A model generated the notes under the pieces. It made no database searches, was not told the DNA's origin, and saw nothing but the letters and a program-made list of their open reading frames with translations. The translations under genes were made by a program, and so were the position numbers. This document shows positions 55,135-64,000 of a stretch of DNA of 64,000 bases, piece by piece. Each line of letters starts with the position of its first letter. Positions within the stretch are counted from its first letter, which is position 1. The stretch comes from Lottia gigantea (taxonomy: Eukaryota > Mollusca > Gastropoda > Lottiidae), in NCBI RefSeq assembly GCF_000327385.1, contig NW_008709220.1, positions 1,570,158-1,634,157 on the forward strand. The letters run 5' to 3'.

Positions 55135-56135
55135 GTATATGTTCCGGGAACATTTATAGCACCATTCTGATTTCCTAGTCTTTGTATGTGTATAAGGGAC
55201 ACTTATAGCTTCTATTTACGCCATTCTGATTTTCTAGTCTTTGTGTGTGTATCTGGGGCACTTATAGCTTCTATTTACACCATTCTGATTTTCTAGTCTT
55301 TGTATGTGTATCAGAGACACTTATAGCTTCTATTTACACCATTCTGATTTTCTAGTCTTTGTATATGTATCAGAGACACTTATAGCTTCTATTTACATCA
55401 TTCTGATTTTCTAGTCTTTGTATTTGTATCACGGGACACTTATAGCTTCTATTTACACCATTCTGATTTTCTAGTCTTTGTATATGTATCACGGGACACT
55501 TATAGCTTCTATTTACATCATTCTGATTTTCTAGTCTTTGTATATGTATCACGGGACACTTATAGCTTCTATTTCACCATTCTGATTTTCTAATCTTTGT
55601 ATATGTATCACGGGACACTTATAGCTTCTATTTCACCATTCTGATTTTCTAGTCTTTGTATGTGTATCAGAGACACTTATAGCTTCTATTTCACCATTCT
55701 GATTTCCTAGTCTTTGTATGTGTGTCAGGGACACTTATAGCTTATATTTACATCATTCTGACTTTCTAGTCTTTGTATATGTATCACGGGACACTTATAG
55801 CTTCTATTTCACCATTCTGATTTTCTAGTCTTTGTATATGTATCACGGGACACTTATAGCTTCTATTTACACCATTCTGATTTTCTAGTCTTTGTATGTG
55901 TATCAGAGACACTTATCGCTTATATTTCACCATTCTGATTTCCTAGTCTTTGTATGTGTGTCAGGGACACTTATAGCTTATATTTACATCATTCTGATTT
56001 TCTAGTCTCTGTGCGTGTATCTGGGACACTTATAGCTTCTATTTCACCATTCTGATTTCCTAGTCTCTGTGCGTGTATCAGGGTCACTTATAGCTTCTAG
56101 TTACATCATTCTGATTTTCTAGTCTTTATATGTTA
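55135..56135. repeat. 58-60-bp satellite from a foldback-element arm, ~17 copies
   Basis: Unit TCTAGTCTTTGTATATGTAT, CACGGGACACTTATAGCTTC, TATTTACACCATTCTGATTT. Copies differ by small changes and 1-2 bp length shifts. The unit aligns with the arm of the foldback family (GTATCAGGGACACTGATAGC, ATCAATTTACACCATTCC) found at 11.1, 19.3 and 59.7 kb. Frames seen inside it, including the repetitive minus-strand one at 55370, are by-products. Confidence 0.95.
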
Positions 56136-56320
56136 TAGTCTATGTATTATGACTTCACTATCGCACTGTCGGATACTTTGTGTGGAAAGCCTTTTTTGAA
56201 TTCCAGAAGAATTTTGATGTGTACATTTAATGTAATATTTCGTGTATAGTACGCACTCTATATAGTACGCACCATTTATCAATTTTAAAGTTCAATTTGA
56301 GATATTCGTAAACTGCGAAA

Positions 56321-56389
56321 NNNNNNNNNNNNNNNNNNNNNNNNNNNNNNNNNNNNNNNNNNNNNNNNNNNNNNNNNNNNNNNNNNNNN
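56321..56389. other. Assembly gap (69 N)
   Basis: Undetermined bases directly before the C homopolymer. Three translated frames crossing it have no meaning. Confidence 0.99.
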
Positions 56390-56445
56390 ATTCCCCCCCC
56401 CCCCCCCCCCCCCCTCCGACGTAAACCTGGCTCCGCCACTGCCTA
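56390..56445. mobile_element. C-run plus hAT-like terminal fragment beside the gap
   Basis: A run of about 22 C is followed by TCCGACGTAAACCTGGCTCC and GCCACTGCC, the reverse of the 22.63-kb fragment. The C-run is probably why assembly broke here. Confidence 0.5.
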
Positions 56446-59400
56446 AACGAACCATGTTCAACAATTGCATCAAAGGGGATTAATTGTAAAAGGGGGAAAT
56501 ATTGCAATTAAATTCAATTTTAATCTAGGATATCATAAAACAAATGATAGTCGGGTAGTTTTAGACCAATTTCAAAAGAAAAATAAGCTTTAAAAGTTTC
56601 TCCTCTGTAAAGAAATGATGTTGCGACAACAATGTATTCCCCATTAAAAGGAATTAGATTGGGTAAGAAATTTTAATATGCAAATAAAGCAGTAATAGTT
56701 GACAAAGGAATCCATTCCACTAATCTCTCTATCTTTTATTTAAACATCTCACTTTCAAATCGATTTATTTATCAAACTTGACATTTTTACTGAAATAATT
56801 ACAACATTGTTGTCTAATTATCAAATTCTTTAATTAATGTATACATCATCTTCAACATCAAAACAACTTTCACTATAATCCTAAATCGAATTTCAAAAAT
56901 TATCCCAATGAAAGCAAATCCTTTTATATCTAATAAAATGTTTTCATTTTTCGCCTTTAATGTTCGTAAAACGGGCACCTGTTTATGTAGGATTATCCGG
57001 TCTTCTAATATATACTAATTGAATATGTAAAATATTGTTGTAGTCTCTCTTCTCAAGCCTTATTTCCAATTCAATATTCAAAGTAATTAAAATGTAACGG
57101 TATTGAACGATGTAGGATTACCTTTTTATCTAGTCATGGTTTCGTTATTTCTGCAATTTCACGTAACATGATTATATGATAAGGTTGTCGGTGTCTTTGA
57201 TGTCAATAAAACAAAAGAAACACCGCCTTTGATGTAAGCGCACCGTTAAAAACATGAAAGAATTGATGTTTTGACTGATAATATGTAAAGCTCGCCGCTT
57301 CAAGTGTGAACAATATCATTTACTACCGTTAGGGTCTGAAGGGAATAAAAAAGGGGTCAAATTAGGGAGTTTATGGCAATTTCTGGCTCCCACGATCACC
57401 GAGCTATTGTTTTTGTTCAAGTTTCCCTTTCAATCGCCACTTTCACGAAGTGTAAAATAACATGAGTATATTGTTGTTTTAAGCCTTTACTGTTGAAAAC
57501 TTGTATAGAAATTCAAGGGCGATCTACTGGTTATTTATTGTCCATGCTTCACGTTTTTAGAGGCATTGTGTCGTGTGGGTTTCTTGGCAGGCATTCACGG
57601 CTAATTCTATTCGTTTGTTTTGTACAGGTAGTTTAATTATAAAACAATAGGTTGAATACTGTTGACAGGTAAATATTATTGTAGGTTAATTAAGAATCTA
57701 ATTAATTAAAAAGTCAATACGGTCAAAGGTGAGATATAGGTAAAAAAAATATCACTCAATGACGTCACTGAGGTGTAATATGAACTGTTAAGGTTTGATC
57801 AGTAATTATATTCACTAATGAATAAATAGAATTTATAATTAATACTAATGAAGAAAGGGATTAATTAATTATTCAGGAGAGACGGAAATTAATGATTTGA
57901 GTGAAAGGTTTCGGGAGCAATAATTATTTGATAAATCCAATGATCTTTTGACCACTTTGGGATGTTCGTCTGATTTCTTAGAAAAACTCTCATTCTTTCG
58001 TGCTTCTGTTTTTCTTTTCGTATTTGTGATATTTACACTGAAATTTTCAGGCCTTCGTGATCAATATCGTTATAGTAACTTTCTCTACGCTCATTTTTAA
58101 GTCTTAAATCTTCATTTTTGTTAAATAATATATTTGAATTTACTTTCTGGTTGTAGGACATTCTATATACGGTTCTTACAAATCGAAAGTAGAATCTAAA
58201 CCCCAAAAATTGAGGCAGCTTGAATCAGGATGTCCTTTTCTTATTAGCCCAACCCCTACGACCCGGATGTATCTAAACCCCTTTCCACCCAACTCCCTAC
58301 ACGATCGTATCTAACGAAGCCATGCTGATAATTCCATCATCAGATTAAAGATTAACCGTTATCCGAGATCAAAGACACCGCTATCGAATTATTCACTGTT
58401 GGGATTGGGTAACGGTTTGTTTTTTTTTCTCTCTGATTCTCCGTGGGAAGGGATTCAAACCCCGACACCTGGGGGGTGTCCCCTGTCCCAGGTTGATATC
58501 TAAACAGATGTTGAGGAGAGTATTTATTTATTTGTTACAAATTGTTAAGAATATCGAATGACACAATCAAGCCGCGACTTCACTATCAATTCTTATATCT
58601 GTTTAAAGCCCGAACTCCACTACAGGTTTATCAGAAAGATAAGAATATCAATGGAACCGATGGATCAGAAGATTACTTTTCATACCGCTTCCAATGTTAT
58701 TTTGTTTCCAATCCCCGTGAATAATAGATCTGATAATACCATCTCTTGATTCGAATTTCAGGCTCCTGCTACACCTCAACACGGTATCAACCCGGTATCA
58801 AAAAGCACCTACATCTAATGACATAAAATGAGAAGTTGAAAATTATCATTAAAGCTGCGAACACATTTTCAAATTCATCATCTGACTAGCACTACACCAC
58901 CAAATTATCTTTGAGGGTGAAACAAGCAGTTTCTTGGAACATTGTCTTAATTGTCAAGAGCAAGCATCTTGCAATGGAAATTGTTCTGTTAGTAAAGCAG
59001 TCGATGTACAGAGTTTACTCTTTTGACAGAAACCCGACTTGTTCATTCCTCTCAATCTTTTATTATCGAGTATTGCAATTGGGCTTTATCAAATTGTTGC
59101 TGTTGGAGACGAGCTTCTAGATACAAACAACTGTTTGGGGAGAAGAGGGGGAGGGGGATACTTCCTCCATTTTAACAACCTAGGGCCGATATCGGATTGT
59201 AACGGTTATTCCTATACATATGATTATACTTTAAGAATGAACCAGTGATACATTTGAGTAAACCTTATCTCTAAGATCAAGCCGAATTCTTGCTACTGGG
59301 GTCCAATCGTCTGCTGTAACCTACCCACCTGTTTGGTTGATCTGAAATGTGGTCAGATATGAACCAAGTGTTGCTTAGTGGATCCTTATCTTGATATCAA

Positions 59401-59677
59401 GCCACACAATTTGAGTTGTTATCTGATCGTAACGGTTCCTGTTAACTGATTATTATCGCGATTCTTTGATGGGATTTCAGACTGTTGCATGGACATGGGT
59501 ATAGACTTATATTGAACGTCGTGGAATTGTACAAACATCTGGAGAGAAACAAGGAAAATATCTATTCAAACCCCATAAAATATCAACGAATACCAAATAA
59601 TTAAAATGGCGAGTATCTATATGTACTTACTTACATCTGTGGTCATTGAGGGTAAACCATGATGGCATTAACGTTAT

Positions 59678-59942
59678 TGTAAAGTGGTTTTCTTAACTTT
59701 TTAAGTGTATCGGGGACATTGATAGCATCAATTTACACTATTCCTATTTTCAAACAGAGTCTGTGGTTCTAATGACGTCATATAGAACTGCATAGATATT
59801 AATAGTGACGTCATAAAACGCGTTAGTTTTAGTGGAATTGCAAGAATCACTGACGTCAGAATGGAAAATGGAATAGTGTAAATTGATGCTATCAGTGTCC
59901 CCGATACACATAACAAATTTAGAAAACCTCTTTACAAGGGGT
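59678..59942. mobile_element. Foldback element, family A, full copy with CRE-like loop
   Basis: Arms ATTGTAAAGTGGTTTTCTTA... and ...AACCTCTTTACAA enclose a loop carrying two TGACGTCAT motifs. A third TGACGTCA is in the right arm. Both minus-strand frames here (59728, 59750) are by-products. Confidence 0.85.
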
Positions 59943-60930
59943 GAAATGAACTGAAAAGACCACAAGTCAAATTTCGGCAGGTTTCTACCTATATCTAATA
60001 GAATAAATTCATCAATTGTCTTCTAACTAGAAACCAAACGGTAGGAAGCCACAACTAACTGTACTAATGAGTAGACATTTTAAATAACCAAAAATTTAAA
60101 AAATTTAGACAGGTTTTTACCTGTATTTAATTAAATCAATTGTTTCGTTTTGAAACCATCTAATGAGAGAAATGAACTTAAAACATCACAAATCAAATTT
60201 CGACAGTTTTTAAACTATTGTTAATCGATTTTGTGTAAATTAAGTTAAAGAAGCCAGGTAAATGTTTATAAGTGATCGGGCGAGACTGAGATAATTTGTA
60301 AAATGAACTTATAAAGCGACAGATCAATGCATTGACATGTGATTTAGTATAGTATCGTTTAGCTTCTTTCATTAAGATCGAACAATTAGATTGAATTTAA
60401 TCAATCAGATGTAGGTAGAGATCTGTCTAAAAGTTGATTTGTGGTTTTTTAACTCCATTCTTCTCATTATTGCAGTAATGGTTTCCTTTTCGTTTGGTTT
60501 CTTTCTTAAATACTGAACAATGGATGTGAATTAAATTAAATTAGAAGTAGGTAAAAACCTGTCAACATTTGATTTATACCATATTGATAACTTCTATACT
60601 TCGTGTTATCGTCATTGGGCCAATTATTTAACCTATTGGCTGCTATTGTTGCCGGAAATCATAGAATCTTCAAAGATAGTTGTCGTTTCACTTATTCAAT
60701 CCATCTTAATTTGTCTTTTTAAAAATAAACGAACCAGATACGTTTTTACTTACTACTATTATAGTTTAGCTAATTATTTCTGTAAAACCTGTCTACAATT
60801 TGATTTGTGTTTATTTGAATATTAACGATTACTTATTACGTATGTATTTTCAATAATGACCCGGAAATATGTTATTATTCAACGAGTCGTTATTCTATTT
60901 ATAAACCTGTCTACAAGTTGATTGATTGTT
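59940..60930. repeat. Dispersed motif cluster, both orientations
   Basis: Variants of AGACAGGTTTTTACCTGT and CAAATTTCGACAG, and of the reverse form AAACCTGTCTACAATTTGAT, recur about every 100-150 bp. Some are direct, some inverted. Likely an old tandem or nested repeat. Confidence 0.55.
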
Positions 60931-62999
60931 ATAGAAAGTCTATTAGATACCTATCTGTTTAATCATCCAATATTCATTCAAAAAGTAGATTGAGTTCAAT
61001 TTTTCAATGATCATTACAACCACCCCCAACACTACCCCACCCTTCTCATCTCTCCCGTCAGAAATTTTAAATATGAGAATTCATTTTTTGATCTTTTCTT
61101 TCAATTTGACTTTTTATGATTTTTTTTTAGTTTATTCACGACATTGGTTTCTAATCGCGAATTTTTTATACCTGTTACAAATTTGGTGCATCGTTTCAGA
61201 TTAGTTTATTATTTATTTATCATTATTTGTATTTTCCAACTATAAAGTTTTCCAACATTTAAAGGAATACAGTTAGAGTTGTACAGAGATAAATGTTTGC
61301 TCTACTAGCTGGTAGATTTTCAGCAAGGTCTATCGATAGAACTTTTCAGAATCTAAATATTAATATTCTTACTAGTACAAGCAGTTTTAAAAACATGTTA
61401 TCGACATATCGTCTATTGCGAATAAAATAGCCTCACTGCTTAGACCTATATTTCTCCAAATGATCTAGGCTACTAATGGTGAGAAGTTGTAAATCTATAG
61501 CCTACGTTGAAATGAAAATAGCAAAACATTAGCTGTATGATATATAAACAGTCAGATTCTTGTCAAAATCCCTTTCTAAATATGCTATTAACCGATAGTC
61601 ATTGCCGAAAACACACAAATTGGCATTTTGATGGTGAACAATCATAAACCTTTGCTTCAGTTTCGTCGCTACAGATTTCAAAACAAGAACCGTTTATCGA
61701 TTGATCAATAAATCAAATTTGTCAAAATCGATCACGTCAAATTGTCATAATCTTTCCTAATGTGCCAAGTAAAAAACGACATGTTCGAAAAAACGGTCAT
61801 TATAAAGTTGTCATTTGATGATTTCACGAAACTAATCAATGATTAGAAAAGAATGACAGATCGTGAAAAAGTGATGAAGTTTTAAAAAACTCAAAATGTC
61901 ATCAATCACGAACTGATTGGCAGAGTGTGAACATAACGGTAAAAATGGCGCGCATTTTACCCTAGAGCATACGTGGGCAATCCAAGATGGCGGATGTTAT
62001 CCCCTGAAGCTTAGCTAATGAAGTTTGTTCTTGGCATCCCCCACTCTATCAAGATTAATCCCCCCTGGGGGTGACCGCTTTCCATATCGATAGGGGTCAA
62101 TTGTTTCTGGGTAGACATCAAGAAGAGGCATAATGATTGATTAACGCGGGAAACAATAGGACACGAGTTGCAGACTCCATTTTGTAGGACTCTTCAACTA
62201 TCTTGTAAATTCTTTACAAAAATTCTTGATCATTGATGTTCAGAACGCCTCGATTAATTAGTCTTCTTATCCATATCAAGGTCCATTACAAACCAGACTG
62301 GATTGATCTAGCCTAGAAATAACGGGAGCTATGAAACGGTTATTAAGGGTATTCAATTCAAAACGTATTATTACGTGTACCGCACACCTGTAATCAAGTC
62401 GCGGGCTCAGGTGTAAATTACAAGTCGTTATGAATCGAAGTCTTCTGCTTAGTTACCGCGTTACGTCATCAGATATCGTCCACCATTTTGAATAATGAGC
62501 TAACCTCTAATCAACCGTATGATGTCATGACCGAATTCTAAAAGTGTCAAAAATTACCTTTTTGTTCCAAATTTTCGCTTGAGTTGAAAAATTAGCTCCG
62601 TCAGTTAGAAAAAGTTTGACAGGCGAATCGATGTTGGACACCCGATATCTCCCTTATTGTTGAAGAAATCGAGGTGGACAGATAAAATCTGAAATGTCGT
62701 GTTGAAAGTGAATTTAATTCGTGGAATCATGTCTGAATAAAGAAAGGATTGACACCGTTTAGAAACAAAGTGATGTTTTTCTCTTATTTAATCGCTCATC
62801 ACGTCATAGTTTTCAGTTTAGAATCAGACACGCACGTGCCATAATACTCGTTGAACTATTACGTCCTCTGTCGTACATCTGTGGACTGCGACCCATTGAA
62901 ATATATCTTACAAATAATAATAATAAATTTTACATGAGAAATAAAATAAAATTGAATATAAACATACGCTTCATCACAATATAAGAGCCTTCGCGATTA

Positions 63000-63117
63000 G
63001 TGACGTCATCAAACACTCATTTTAAGTGGAATTGCAGGATCCATAGACTTCTGATTGAAAATTGGAAGGATTCAAATTGTTGCTATCAGTGTCCTCTTTA
63101 CAATCCCTTTAATATTA
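63000..63117 (-). mobile_element. Foldback family A, right-arm remnant
   Basis: AGTGACGTCATCAAACACTC, AGTGGAATTGCAGGATCC, TTGCTATCAGTGTCC and terminal TTTACAATCCCTTTAA. The left arm is absent. Confidence 0.7.
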
Positions 63118-64000
63118 AATCGATTAACCTTTTGATGCAAATGCTACATTGAAACATAATATATATATCTACTTCTAGGATATGGAGGCAATGTTCGGAG
63201 GTTCAAATTTATCGTGAGCGAGAAAATTGCCAAGATTTCGATTTTCGAAAAAGACGTTTTGATTTTTAGTAAAATAGAGAACCTTTATCAGAAAAAGAGA
63301 AAAATGAAGAAGTTGTAGTCTGAATCTGGTTGAATTTCCGCCTTGTTAACCGAGTCTATAAAATCAGAAAGAGTTATCCTCTCTTTCTCTGATGGCAAGC
63401 ATTTTGTTTGTAAACAAAGATAAACTTTTATTTCTATTTAATATGAATATTGAAAACTTCTTTTTTAAAGTATTGTTTGGTTATAAAGACTTTTTTTAGT
63501 AGTTTTTTGGCATTTTTGTAATTTTCAGAAGTATATATGTTAATTTGAAGAGTTTCGCTTGTGGTGCATCACTTTAGACAACAACACTAGTTTTCATTGT
63601 GAAATATTTTTTCTCTCAAAAACTGTATCATATTTTGGTAAGTTGGAGTCAGAATAAATTTTGTGTGAAGTTTTTTCACCAAGGATTCTGTAAACCAAAA
63701 ATTGAGAGAGGAAAGTCTTGCTTTAAGGCTTTTATCTTACGAAGTTTAAGTGAAACCGGTTGCATTTAAAATACCCGGAAATATTCGAACGATTGAAACT
63801 CGTAACAGGTGAACAATCTATTGTATGGGTCACTTTTCGACGATTTTGTCGTAGATATTCCTCAAGTGAATTCCTCAGTAACGAAACTGTAAGTTTTTTT
63901 GAGGGGACGTATTAGCTGTTTTACTTGAATTGCTTGAAAATAGCAAACAACCAAAGCTTTCTAATATATAATCAAGAAGATTTAAGAAAGGTTTTCATGT

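Larger units (their letters stand above)
56446..64000. other. Right-hand intergenic region, no gene recognised
   Basis: CpG-retaining AT-rich DNA with diverged duplications (59.1-59.45 and 59.95-60.93 kb), a foldback element (59.68 kb) and half of another (63.0 kb). Near 61.95-62.5 kb there are ATGGCG-type and TTACGTCA motifs that could belong to a promoter of a gene to the right. No coding exon was identified up to the window end. Confidence 0.5.

Noticed and set aside
55370-55552. Minus-strand frame with a 20-residue repeat
   Set aside because: By-product of the 60-bp units of the satellite; frame breaks wherever the unit length changes.
1-64000. CRISPR array, bacterial operon or rRNA/tRNA gene
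   Set aside because: The regular arrays have no unique spacers and lie in animal introns; tRNA-like sequences belong to SINEs with degenerate boxes and non-tRNA bodies.

Overview
Eukaryotic, AT-rich (roughly two-thirds A+T), intron-rich DNA from an invertebrate animal. The small exons, long repeat-filled introns, tRNA-derived SINEs and foldback elements suggest a lophotrochozoan, most likely a mollusc. The species cannot be named from the sequence. Genes were read by splicing short open frames by eye; all junctions used are GT-AG and keep the reading frame.

Layout. (1) About 0.7-39.1 kb, plus strand: the 3' 13 exons of an IRAG/MRVI1-LRMP family gene. The product is a coiled-coil, C-terminally tail-anchored ER protein that, in vertebrates, binds the IP3 receptor and (IRAG1) is a cGMP-kinase substrate. 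The 5' end lies left of the window. (2) About 39.1-42.7 kb: convergent intergenic stretch with SINE and foldback remnants and one strong RNA-like hairpin. (3) 46,687 down to 42,719, minus strand: a complete eight-exon WEE1 kinase gene (587 aa). Upstream of it sits a TATA box, an E2F-type site, an E-box and two CCAAT boxes. (4) About 46.9-64 kb: no recognisable gene; intergenic DNA or the far intron of a gene outside the window, with a 17-unit satellite, a short assembly gap and several foldback elements.

The two genes are not known to act together: one concerns Ca2+/cGMP signalling at the ER and the other G2/M control of CDK1. They converge tail to tail.

The most interesting structure is in the repeats. 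Two satellites appear to be amplified pieces of dispersed elements seen elsewhere in the window. The 57/62-bp array at 19.9-20.7 kb matches the 3' end plus CATTT tail of a tRNA-derived SINE. The ~59-bp array at 55.1-56.1 kb matches part of the arm of a foldback element, and a copy at 24.87 kb already carries two units in tandem. Much of the intron DNA also consists of diverged tandem duplications of about 140-190 bp. CpG is strongly depleted across the two transcription units and kept upstream of WEE1, as expected for invertebrate gene-body methylation.
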